From Flavobacteriaceae bacterium (GTDB lineage Bacteria > Bacteroidota > Bacteroidia > Flavobacteriales > Flavobacteriaceae), in the NCBI GenBank assembly GCA_002711185.1, contig PAHL01000004.1, positions 8,693-17,147 of the forward strand: a stretch of 8,455 bases of DNA, in the 5' to 3' direction. This document shows positions 1 to 6,517 of this stretch, piece by piece (position 1 is the first letter of the stretch; every line of letters begins with the position of its first letter). A program made the translations under genes and the position numbers. The notes under the pieces are model-generated. The model worked only from the letters and a program-made list of their open reading frames with translations, was not told where the DNA came from and ran no database searches.

Positions 1-1127
1 CTGCAGCTGAAATCACAAATGCTGATGCAATTCATCCTGGATATGGATTTTTGTCTGAAAATTCAAAATTCTCACAAATTTGCAATGAACATGGAATAAA
101 ATTTATTGGAGCTAGTGCAGATATGATAAATAAGATGGGAGACAAATCATCTGCTAAAGAGACTATGAAAAGAGCTAAAGTCCCAACAATTCCTGGATCA
201 AATGGGATATTAAACTCTCTTAATGAGGCAAATAAATTAGCAAAAAAAATTGGATATCCTGTGATGTTAAAAGCTACTGCTGGAGGGGGGGGGAAAGGAA
301 TGAGAGCTGTTTTGAAGGAGGATGATCTATCCAAAGCATGGGATAGTGCAAAAGCGGAATCTCTTGCCTCATTTGCGAATGATGCAATGTATATGGAGAA
401 ATTAATTGAAGAACCACGTCACATTGAAATTCAAATTGTTGGAGATTCTTTTGGGAAAGCATGTCATTTGTCAGAGAGAGATTGCTCAATACAGAGACGT
501 CATCAAAAATTAACAGAAGAAACACCATCCCCTTTCATGACGGATTCTTTAAGAGACTCTATGGGAAAAGCTGCCATAAAGGCTGCAGAGTATATTAAAT
601 ATGAAGGCGCAGGTACAATTGAGTTTTTAGTTGATAAAAATAAAAAGTTTTACTTTATGGAGATGAATACGCGTATTCAAGTTGAGCATCCCATAACTGA
701 GCAGGTAATTGATTTTGATCTTATTAGAGAACAGATTAAAGTTGCTGCTGGTATCCCAATAAGCGGAAAAAATTATTTTCCTAAAATGCACTCAATAGAG
801 TGCAGAATTAATGCTGAAGACCCTGAAAATGATTTTAGACCAAGCCCTGGTAAAATTCAGACTCTTCATTTTCCAGGAGGTCATGGAGTCAGACTAGATA
901 CTCATGTGTATAGTGGGTACATAATACCCCCATTTTATGACTCTATGATTGCTAAACTTATAACAACTGCTCAAACAAGAGAAGAGGCTATAAATAAAAT
1001 GAAACGTGCCCTTGATGAATTTATAGTTGAAGGAATTAAAACCACAATTCCTTTTCATAAAAAATTAATGAATAACCCTGAGTTCATTAATGGGAACTAT
1101 ACAACAAAGTTCATGGAAACTTTCTAA
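1..1127 (+). CDS. accC: Biotin carboxylase subunit of an acyl-CoA carboxylase, 5' end cut by window edge
   Basis: This enzyme carboxylates the biotin of a carrier protein using ATP and bicarbonate, the first half-reaction of acetyl-CoA or propionyl-CoA carboxylase. The open frame starts at base 3, and 374 residues are visible. The first one aligns with about residue 69 of the E. coli protein, so roughly 68 N-terminal residues lie outside. A TTG at 51 is an internal Leu codon in GYGFLSEN, not a start. Visible: HPGYGFLSEN from the end of the N-terminal domain; ATP-grasp lysine in MGDK (visible residue 48); lysine in VMLK (90) followed by the glycine-rich loop GGGGKG (94-99); ERDCSIQRRHQK; metal and catalytic motif EMNTRIQVEH (220-229); and the active-site Arg of CRINAEDP (268). 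The C-terminus is complete. Whether the partner transferase acts on acetyl-, propionyl- or another acyl-CoA cannot be told here. The stop overlaps the convergent asd stop. A run of nine G encodes part of the ATP-binding loop. Confidence 0.95.
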   Translation, partial: AAEITNADAIHPGYGFLSENSKFSQICNEHGIKFIGASADMINKMGDKSSAKETMKRAKVPTIPGSNGILNSLNEANKLAKKIGYPVMLKATAGGGGKGMRAVLKEDDLSKAWDSAKAESLASFANDAMYMEKLIEEPRHIEIQIVGDSFGKACHLSERDCSIQRRHQKLTEETPSPFMTDSLRDSMGKAAIKAAEYIKYEGAGTIEFLVDKNKKFYFMEMNTRIQVEHPITEQVIDFDLIREQIKVAAGIPISGKNYFPKMHSIECRINAEDPENDFRPSPGKIQTLHFPGGHGVRLDTHVYSGYIIPPFYDSMIAKLITTAQTREEAINKMKRALDEFIVEGIKTTIPFHKKLMNNPEFINGNYTTKFMETF

Positions 1128-2113
1128 AGAATAGAATTATTTATTAAATGCTGTGCTATTTGTATTGTATTTGTTGCCGCACCCTTTCTTAGGTTATCTG
1201 AAACTACCCAGAGATTAAAAGTATTTTCTTCATATAAATCTTTTCTTATTCTTCCAACGTAAACCTCATCACTTCCCTCGCAGTTTAAAGGCATTGGATA
1301 TACGTTATTAACAATATCATCTTCAACGACTATTCCAAAAGAGTTTTTCAAAACCTCTTTTATCTCTTTGACATTAGTTCTATTTTCAAGGGAAATATTT
1401 ATTGATTCACTATGGCCACCAATTACAGGAATTCTAACTGCAGTTGAACTTATTCCAATCGAATAGTCATCTAGAATTTTGTGAGTTTCATTTACTAACT
1501 TCATTTCTTCTTTAGTATACCCATTTTGAGTAAAGTCATCACAATGAGGAATCGCATTTTTGTGAATTTGATGAGGATATGCCATTTCTCCTTCTATGTT
1601 GTTAAATTCATTTTCTAATTGTTTAACTGCTTTAACTCCAGTACCTGTAATTGACTGATAAGTGGAAACAACAATACGCTTTATTTTGAATAATTTATGT
1701 ATCGGACTTAAGGCAACCAACATCTGAATGGTTGAACAATTTGGATTGGCTATTATTTTGTCTTTTGTAGTTAAAATTTTACCATTTATTTCTGGAATAA
1801 TTAGTTTTATTTTTGGATCCATTCTCCATGCTGAGGAATTATCAATAACAGTAGTTCCAACTTTTTGAAATTTTGGAGCCCATTCTTTTGATATAGATGC
1901 GCCAGCAGAAAAAAGAGCTATATGAGGTCTTAAGTTAATTGATTCATCTAAAGAGACTATTTTAATTTTTTTTCCATTAAAGGTAATCTCCTTTCCCACT
2001 GACTTATCTGAAGCAACTGGTATCAGTTCAGATATAGGTAATTTACGTTCATATAAAACTTTAAGCATCACACTTCCAACCATACCAGTAGCACCAATTA
2101 AAGCTATTTTCAT
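1124..2113 (-). CDS. asd: Aspartate-semialdehyde dehydrogenase
   Basis: This enzyme reduces aspartyl-4-phosphate to aspartate-4-semialdehyde with NADPH in the cytoplasm. It is the branch point to diaminopimelate/lysine, threonine, methionine and isoleucine. The 329-residue length is normal for the bacterial family. The Rossmann dinucleotide motif GATGMVG (residues 7-13) sits at the very N-terminus, which supports the ATG at 2113. The catalytic Cys126 lies in NPNCST, Gln153 in TYQSITGTG, the substrate-binding Arg227 in AVRIPV and the acid/base His234 in GGHSES. The C-terminal segment LWVVSDNLRKGAATNTIQIA (301-320) is typical of the family. The gene lies 83 bases downstream of alr on the same strand and is probably co-transcribed with it. 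No Shine-Dalgarno sequence precedes it; the leader is A/T-rich. Its stop codon overlaps the convergent accC stop. Nothing essential is missing. Confidence 0.96.
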   Translation of the reverse strand: MKIALIGATGMVGSVMLKVLYERKLPISELIPVASDKSVGKEITFNGKKIKIVSLDESINLRPHIALFSAGASISKEWAPKFQKVGTTVIDNSSAWRMDPKIKLIIPEINGKILTTKDKIIANPNCSTIQMLVALSPIHKLFKIKRIVVSTYQSITGTGVKAVKQLENEFNNIEGEMAYPHQIHKNAIPHCDDFTQNGYTKEEMKLVNETHKILDDYSIGISSTAVRIPVIGGHSESINISLENRTNVKEIKEVLKNSFGIVVEDDIVNNVYPMPLNCEGSDEVYVGRIRKDLYEENTFNLWVVSDNLRKGAATNTIQIAQHLINNSIL

Positions 2114-2196
2114 AAAATAATTTTGAGTTCTAAATTACATTAAAAAAATACGATCTGGTAATATATCTCATTTTATAACAATTTGAATAATAAACC
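2114..2196. other. 83-base alr-asd intergenic gap
   Basis: A/T-rich spacer between two same-strand genes. I see no GC-rich hairpin followed by a T-run, no remnant coding frame with recognisable motifs and no convincing Bacteroidota-type promoter. The closest match to TAnnTTTG on the minus strand is TAATTTAG, about 20 bases before the asd start, without a clear upstream TTTG. I infer that asd is read mainly by transcription continuing from alr. Confidence 0.5.
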
Positions 2197-3279
2197 CTAT
2201 GAAATATAAACACGTTTAATTCTATTACCTAGACTAGATAAAATTTCATAAGAAATAGTTCCTGCTGATTCCGCAAAAATGTTTGCTGGATTTTTTTGAT
2301 CAAAAATAACCACTTCGTCCCATTCTTTACATTGAATATGAGATACATCAATCATAAATATATCCATACAAATATTACCGATTATAGGTGCTTTTAATTG
2401 ATTTATTTTAACAGTAACATTTCTATTTTTAAAATATCTACCAATTCCGTCTGCATGACCTATAGGAATAATAGCTATTTTTGATTTTTTTTTTGCGATC
2501 CAGCCATTATTATATCCAACAGACTCACCTTTTTTTACATTATGAATTTGAATAATTTTTGTTTTAAGTTCTGCTACTGGTAATAAATTTTTATCCCAGT
2601 CAGAGTTATTAGAATATCCATATAGAGAAATTCCAGACCTTACCCAATCATATTGATGTTCCGGGTAATTAAAAATACCAGAACTATTTAATAAATGATA
2701 TTTTATCTCAGAGTTTAAATCATAAAATTTTGATTTAATTTCATTAAAAATTTTAAGTTGTTTTTTTGTGTTTAAATTATTTTTTTTGTCCTCGCTTGCA
2801 GATAAATGAGAATAAACAGATAAAACTCTTAAGCGTGCTTTATCAATTTTTTTAATTACCCATTCTATATCTTCGAATTTAAATCCAAGCCGATTTAATC
2901 CAGTATTAAATTTTAAATGAACAGAAAAATCTCTTTTACTTTTATCTAATAATTTTATGAGCTTTTTCAATATTCTTTTTGAATAGATAGCAGGTTCAAG
3001 TGAATAATTAATTATATCATTCAATTCAAAAGGATCTGGATAATAGACTATAATATTACAATTAATATCATTTTCTCTGAGTAATTTTCCTTCTGAAACA
3101 GATGCAACTGAAAGCCTCGACACTCCCATACTAACAAGCTTTTTTGATATTTCTATGATTCCATGACCATACGCATTTGCCTTTACAACGCCAATCAAGC
3201 TATTTTTATCTGGTGATATAGATTTTAAAAAATTTAGATTGTGCTCTAATCGATTTAAATAGATGTTTAGTTGTGCCAT
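2197..3279 (-). CDS. alr: Alanine racemase (PLP-dependent, stand-alone)
   Basis: This enzyme interconverts L- and D-alanine, supplying D-alanine for the peptidoglycan stem peptide. The 360 residues cover an N-terminal fold-type III TIM barrel and a C-terminal beta domain. The PLP lysine is Lys33 in VVKANAYGHG. HLKFNTGLNRLGF (121-133) carries the usual Lys and Arg. SGISLYG (215-221) follows Arg214, expected to sit near the PLP ring nitrogen. The second catalytic base is Tyr256 in SVGYNNG. PIGHADGIGR (272-281) and GNICMD (301-306) are C-terminal family motifs. NTG instead of DTG and GHADG instead of GYADG match what I recall for flavobacterial racemases, so I read them as lineage features, not defects. 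There is no fused MurF domain. The ATG at 3279 leaves seven residues before the first core segment. The gene is divergent from the gene at 3455 and is followed by asd. A run of ten A in the coding strand (2485-2494) lies within the Lys263-265 codons. Confidence 0.95.
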   Translation of the reverse strand: MAQLNIYLNRLEHNLNFLKSISPDKNSLIGVVKANAYGHGIIEISKKLVSMGVSRLSVASVSEGKLLRENDINCNIIVYYPDPFELNDIINYSLEPAIYSKRILKKLIKLLDKSKRDFSVHLKFNTGLNRLGFKFEDIEWVIKKIDKARLRVLSVYSHLSASEDKKNNLNTKKQLKIFNEIKSKFYDLNSEIKYHLLNSSGIFNYPEHQYDWVRSGISLYGYSNNSDWDKNLLPVAELKTKIIQIHNVKKGESVGYNNGWIAKKKSKIAIIPIGHADGIGRYFKNRNVTVKINQLKAPIIGNICMDIFMIDVSHIQCKEWDEVVIFDQKNPANIFAESAGTISYEILSSLGNRIKRVYIS

Positions 3280-3332
3280 TTAATTTCTTTTTATGATTAG
3301 TTGTATTGTTTTATAAAAAAGAAATGATCTAA

Positions 3333-3360
3333 AAACAACTTTGATACAACAAAATTGTTT
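3333..3360. repeat. 11-base inverted repeat, candidate operator or leader hairpin
   Basis: The arms are AAACAACTTTG (3333-3343) and CAAAATTGTTT (3350-3360), separated by ATACAA. Ten of the eleven positions pair. In RNA read from the minus strand, the odd pair becomes G-U, giving an uninterrupted 11-base stem in a possible alr leader. There is no downstream T-run as expected of an intrinsic terminator, and a terminator between divergent genes would make little sense. An operator for a dimeric regulator or a leader structure is more likely. In DNA this A/T-rich, a chance origin is possible. Confidence 0.4.
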
Positions 3361-3371
3361 ATGTAAGTTTT
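3340..3371 (+). promoter_or_regulatory. Candidate Bacteroidota-type promoter for the hypothetical-rsmI-recJ unit
   Basis: TTTG at 3340-3343, then a 20-base spacer, then TAAGTTTT at 3364-3371. The known Bacteroidota sigma-A consensus is TTTG near -33 and TAnnTTTG near -7, with a spacer of about 19-20. The -7 box lacks the final G. The -33 box lies inside the inverted repeat, so a protein bound there would compete with polymerase. The leader would be about 75 bases. The match is modest and the background is A/T-rich. Confidence 0.25.
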
Positions 3372-3454
3372 TGGTTTTTTCTAAAAACATTTTGTAAATT
3401 CCATTTAGGCAGTTAATTATTAATCCCATAAAACAAATGTATTAAAAACTATAG

Positions 3455-4099
3455 ATGATGGATAGCTCATTTGGAGATGATATAAAAAACTTAGCAAAAC
3501 AAATTCTTAAATTGAAAAAAGGTAGTTCCTCACAAGAATTCTATGACTTGTCATTAGAACTTTTTGAGAAAGCAATTCTTTTTAAAAACTACAATTCCTT
3601 TGATGAGAAAAACAGTCTAAAAAAATATATGGATGATAATAATTTGAGCTTTATAAATGATAGAGATATTAATACTTTTGATAATGAAAAGCAAACAGTA
3701 ACGCCCTTAATTGAAACAATAAAGGATATGATACCTGAAATGCCTGAGACCAGTATTAGTTCAACATTTATTGAAGCTGATCCGGAAGTTATTTCATTTG
3801 AGAGAAAGGAATCTATAAACATTAAAAAGGATGATAAAATAGAACAGAACGTCAATGACCTTTTTGCAAGTGAATTTAAAATAGATTTAAATGATCGTTT
3901 AGCTTTTGTTCAAAAGTTATTTAATAACAATAACAAGGAATATGTTGAAACTATGTCTAAACTTATTGTATTTAACAATTGGGAATCAACTGTAAGCTTT
4001 ATTGAAAATAAAGTTAAACCAAAGTATAATTCATGGAATGAAAATAAAATACTTGAGAAAAGATTTCTAGATATTTTAAAAAAGCGATTTGACGTATAA
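3455..4099 (+). CDS. Conserved hypothetical protein, acidic linker plus C-terminal helical domain
   Basis: Function unknown. The 214 residues form three parts. An N-terminal helical segment (about 5-60) is rich in Lys, Leu and Glu. A middle region (about 65-135) is polar, acidic and low in complexity, with several prolines, and is probably disordered. A C-terminal block (about 136-213) contains FKIDLNDRLAFVQKLFNN, a tryptophan-bearing segment (FNNWES, 173-178), VKPKYNSW (187-194) and a terminal RFLDILKKRF. I recall similar C-terminal blocks, of the form LNDR-AF-K-LFN then KP-Y-W then ERFLDIIEKRF, in many Bacteroidota proteins of unknown function, which suggests a lineage-wide family. There is no signal peptide, membrane segment or catalytic motif, so it is likely cytoplasmic. 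Two ATGs in a row (3455 and 3458) make the start uncertain by one codon. It is first in a unit with rsmI (16-base gap) and recJ. Base composition is slightly more A/T-rich than its neighbours, mainly in the linker. Confidence 0.85.
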   Translation: MMDSSFGDDIKNLAKQILKLKKGSSSQEFYDLSLELFEKAILFKNYNSFDEKNSLKKYMDDNNLSFINDRDINTFDNEKQTVTPLIETIKDMIPEMPETSISSTFIEADPEVISFERKESINIKKDDKIEQNVNDLFASEFKIDLNDRLAFVQKLFNNNNKEYVETMSKLIVFNNWESTVSFIENKVKPKYNSWNENKILEKRFLDILKKRFDV

Positions 4100-4115
4100 A
4101 ACTAAAGATATATAA

Positions 4116-4790
4116 ATGCCCCTATACATTGTTCCAACTCCAATTGGAAATCTGGCAGACATAACTTTCAGAGCAATCGAGATATTAAAAAATGCTGATG
4201 TAATTTATGCAGAGGATACAAGAACTAGCAAGAAATTACTCAATCATTATTCAATAAAAGGCAGGCTAGAAAGTTTTCACAAACACAATGAGCATATAAA
4301 GTTAAACAGCATTATGAGAAAACTCGAACAAAAAAATAATGTTGCGGTTATATCAGATGCTGGAACTCCTGGAATTTCTGATCCAGGATTTTTATTAGTA
4401 AGAGAATCAATTGTTAGTGGCTTTCAGGTTTTTTGTCTTCCTGGACCAACTGCTCTTATTCCTGCTATTATACAAAGTGGATTTCCGACTGATAGATTTG
4501 TTTTCGAGGGATTTTTACCAATCAAAAAAGGAAGAAAAAAGAGACTAGAAGAATTAGCAAATGAACAAAGAACAGTTATATTATATGAATCTCCACATAG
4601 AATTTTAAAATCCTTAAAACAATTTGTACAGTTTTTTGATGAGAGTCGAGAAATAAGTATTGTTAGAGAACTTACTAAAAAATTTGAGACTCAATTCAGA
4701 GGTTCAATTTGTAAGGCAATTGAATTTTATGAAAAAAACAAACCAAAAGGAGAATTTGTAATTTGTATTTCTTCTTTAAAAGAGAATTGA
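4116..4790 (+). CDS. rsmI: 16S rRNA (cytidine-1402 2'-O)-methyltransferase, short form
   Basis: This SAM-dependent enzyme 2'-O-methylates C1402 in the decoding centre of 16S rRNA, together with the N4-methylase RsmH. Its 224 residues carry the tetrapyrrole-methylase fold: YIVPTPIGNLADIT (4-17), the AEDTRTSKKLL motif (32-42), VISDAGTPGISDPG (78-91, SAM-binding), LPGPTALIPA (108-117), FVFEGFLP (128-135) and ESPHRI (158-163). The ATG at 4116 places PTPIGNL at the usual distance from the N-terminus. The protein stops at EFVICI plus six residues, so it lacks the C-terminal helical extension of the roughly 286-residue E. coli enzyme. As far as I recall, this short form is normal in Bacteroidota. 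The start follows the hypothetical gene by 16 bases. The stop TGA shares its A with the recJ ATG, which points to translational coupling. No Shine-Dalgarno sequence is seen. Confidence 0.95.
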   Translation: MPLYIVPTPIGNLADITFRAIEILKNADVIYAEDTRTSKKLLNHYSIKGRLESFHKHNEHIKLNSIMRKLEQKNNVAVISDAGTPGISDPGFLLVRESIVSGFQVFCLPGPTALIPAIIQSGFPTDRFVFEGFLPIKKGRKKRLEELANEQRTVILYESPHRILKSLKQFVQFFDESREISIVRELTKKFETQFRGSICKAIEFYEKNKPKGEFVICISSLKEN

Positions 4791-6487
4791 TGGAAAAATC
4801 ATGGAAATTAAAAACCTTAACAAACTTAGAGACTTCCCAGAATCTTCAAAAAGAAATTAAAGTTCCAAAGGTTATTTCAGACTTACTTATTTTGAGAGGC
4901 GTTAGTTCCTTCTCTGATGCAAAGAATTTTTTTAGACCAGATTTAAATCAATTGCATGATCCCTTTTTAATGAAAGATATGAGTAAAGCTGTTAAAATAA
5001 TTTTTGAAGTTATAGAGGACAATAAAAAGGCAATGATTTATGGAGATTATGATGTAGACGGAATAACATCAGTAGCAGTACTTCATCTATTTTTTAAAAA
5101 ATTTGGACTTGATCCATTAAGGTATATACCAGATCGTTATAAAGAAGGTTATGGATTATCGTTTGATGCAATTAAAAAAGCTAATGAAGAATCTATAGAA
5201 GTTCTTATTGTAACAGACTGTGGAATTAAGGCTATTGAAAAAATTGAATTAGCAAATTCATTTGGTATAAAAGTTATTATTTGTGATCATCATAAGCCAT
5301 CAGTCAATTTACCAAAAGCAAGTGCTATTTTGAACCCGAAACAAAAAGATTGTATATATCCTTTTAAAGAATTGTGTGGTTGTGGAATAGTATTTAAATT
5401 AATTCAAGCTGTAAATCAAAAACAAGGAAAAACTATAAATGAAATTCAAGAGTTTCTAGATTTCGTAGCAATTGCTATTGCTTCGGATATTGTCCCTATT
5501 GAGAATGAAAATAGAATACTAACTTATTTTGGGATTCAAACAATTAATAGAACTCCTAGAAAATCAATAAAGACTTTTTTAAAAAATATAAATAGAAATA
5601 TTAATGTATCTGATTTAGCTTTTAAAATTGGACCTAGGATTAATGCGGCAGGAAGAATAAAGCATGGAAAATATGCCCTTGAACTATTAATATGTGATAA
5701 TGATAATGATATTGAACCTAGAGCAAGATCCATAGAACTTCTTAATAGTGAAAGAAGATTAATTGATGAAAAAACAACAAAGGAAGCAATAGAACAAGCC
5801 GAAACATTATCTTACCCAGATGAAAAAACTACTGTTGTATATCGTCCAGATTGGAATAAGGGCGTTATTGGGATAGTTGCATCAAGATTGATGGAATATT
5901 ATTACCGACCAACTATAGTTTTTACTAAATCAAAAAATATTTATTCAGGATCGGCAAGATCTGTAAAGGATTTTAATATTTACGAATCAATTTCTAATTG
6001 TTCAAATCATTTAATTCAATTCGGAGGTCACAAATATGCAGCTGGCTTAACTTTATTACCTGAAAAATATAATGATTTTAAAAAGGCATTTAATAAAGTT
6101 GTATCAGATAAGATTTTATCTGACCAATTAGTTCCCTCGTTTGAATACGATTTAGATGTTTCTTTAAGTCAACTTACTTTATCAGTTTATAGAATTATAA
6201 ATCAAATGAGACCATTTGGACCAAATAATCAACAGCCGCTTTTTTGTATTAAAAATTGTGTAGATAATGGTGGCTCAAGGACAGTAGGTAATGATAATAA
6301 TCATTTAAAAATTCGAATTACAGATAAGTCAGGGTCAATAATGGACGGAATCGGCTTTGAAATGGGTAAATATATTTCAAAAATAAAAATGAAAAATGAA
6401 TTTTCTGTTTTAGGTCATTTAGAACTAAACAACTTTAATGGAAATTCAAACCTTCAGTTACTAATCAAAGCAATTTCGTTTCAATGA
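4790..6487 (+). CDS. recJ: Single-stranded-DNA-specific 5'-3' exonuclease RecJ
   Basis: RecJ degrades single-stranded DNA from 5' ends in recombination, mismatch and base-excision repair. From the ATG at 4790 it is 565 residues, close to E. coli (577). DHH-phosphoesterase motifs: GDYDVDG (85-91), TDCGI (142-146), CDHH (165-168) and ASDIVPI (231-237), holding the metal-binding Asp and His residues. The link to the DHHA1 domain carries GPRINAAGR (281-289), and DHHA1 has GVIGIVASRL (358-367) and the GGHKYAAGL signature (412-420). From about 450 to the end is the OB-fold region, including MRPFGPNNQQP. A frame extension upstream to a TTG at 4763 would add nine residues inside rsmI; I prefer the ATG because MEKSWKLK resembles the usual N-terminus of Bacteroidota RecJ. 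The gene overlaps rsmI by one base (TGATG) and converges on pgi. All key residues are present, so it should be active. Confidence 0.96.
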   Translation: MEKSWKLKTLTNLETSQNLQKEIKVPKVISDLLILRGVSSFSDAKNFFRPDLNQLHDPFLMKDMSKAVKIIFEVIEDNKKAMIYGDYDVDGITSVAVLHLFFKKFGLDPLRYIPDRYKEGYGLSFDAIKKANEESIEVLIVTDCGIKAIEKIELANSFGIKVIICDHHKPSVNLPKASAILNPKQKDCIYPFKELCGCGIVFKLIQAVNQKQGKTINEIQEFLDFVAIAIASDIVPIENENRILTYFGIQTINRTPRKSIKTFLKNINRNINVSDLAFKIGPRINAAGRIKHGKYALELLICDNDNDIEPRARSIELLNSERRLIDEKTTKEAIEQAETLSYPDEKTTVVYRPDWNKGVIGIVASRLMEYYYRPTIVFTKSKNIYSGSARSVKDFNIYESISNCSNHLIQFGGHKYAAGLTLLPEKYNDFKKAFNKVVSDKILSDQLVPSFEYDLDVSLSQLTLSVYRIINQMRPFGPNNQQPLFCIKNCVDNGGSRTVGNDNNHLKIRITDKSGSIMDGIGFEMGKYISKIKMKNEFSVLGHLELNNFNGNSNLQLLIKAISFQ

Positions 6488-6517
6488 ATTAAGTTTTCAA
6501 CCCACAGGATTGAATAT
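6488..6517. terminator. Possible bidirectional terminator between recJ and pgi
   Basis: The 30 bases between the convergent recJ and pgi stops contain an imperfect hairpin: TTCAACC (6496-6502), loop CACA, then GG, a bulged A and TTGAA (6507-6514). It is flanked by short T-rich (TTTT at 6494-6497) and A/T-rich sequence but has no long T-run on either side. The position is right for a shared terminator, but the stem is short and weak. Confidence 0.3.

Larger units (their letters stand above)
3280..3454. promoter_or_regulatory. Divergent intergenic regulatory region
   Basis: This 175-base non-coding stretch, the longest in the window, lies between the divergent alr and hypothetical-rsmI-recJ units, so promoters for both should lie here. 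It is very A/T-rich, has no plausible tRNA or other RNA gene and no frame of note. It contains the inverted repeat 3333-3360 and one reasonable candidate promoter for the rightward unit. A minus-strand TACATTTG at 3434-3441 fits the Bacteroidota -7 consensus, but I see no partner -33 element, so it is weak. Confidence 0.6.

Noticed and set aside
1..6. CTGCAG (PstI site) at the left edge as a clone boundary
   Set aside because: It lies in frame within accC (AAE codons) and may be coincidental; nothing else suggests vector or junction sequence.
51..53. TTG as a start codon for biotin carboxylase
   Set aside because: The frame is open to base 3 and encodes conserved residues (AAEITNADAIHPGYGF) before it. 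The TTG is the Leu of GYGFLSEN.
2887..2919. Alanine racemase with NTG instead of DTG, and GHADG instead of GYADG, as a sign of altered function
   Set aside because: Both variants match what I recall for flavobacterial alanine racemases, and the PLP lysine and catalytic tyrosine are present.
3434..3441. Minus-strand TACATTTG as the alr promoter
   Set aside because: It matches TAnnTTTG, but no TTTG lies about 19 bases upstream, and a single six-base match is expected by chance in such A/T-rich DNA.
4763..4789. Longer recJ product from a TTG at 4763
   Set aside because: It would add nine residues (MYFFFKREL) fully inside rsmI. The ATG at 4790 gives a family-like N-terminus and a classic TGATG junction.
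4740..4790. RsmI truncated by a frameshift at its 3' end
   Set aside because: The protein ends after the last strand of the methylase fold, as short Bacteroidota forms do, and the stop is used to couple recJ. No displaced C-terminal extension is visible in another frame.
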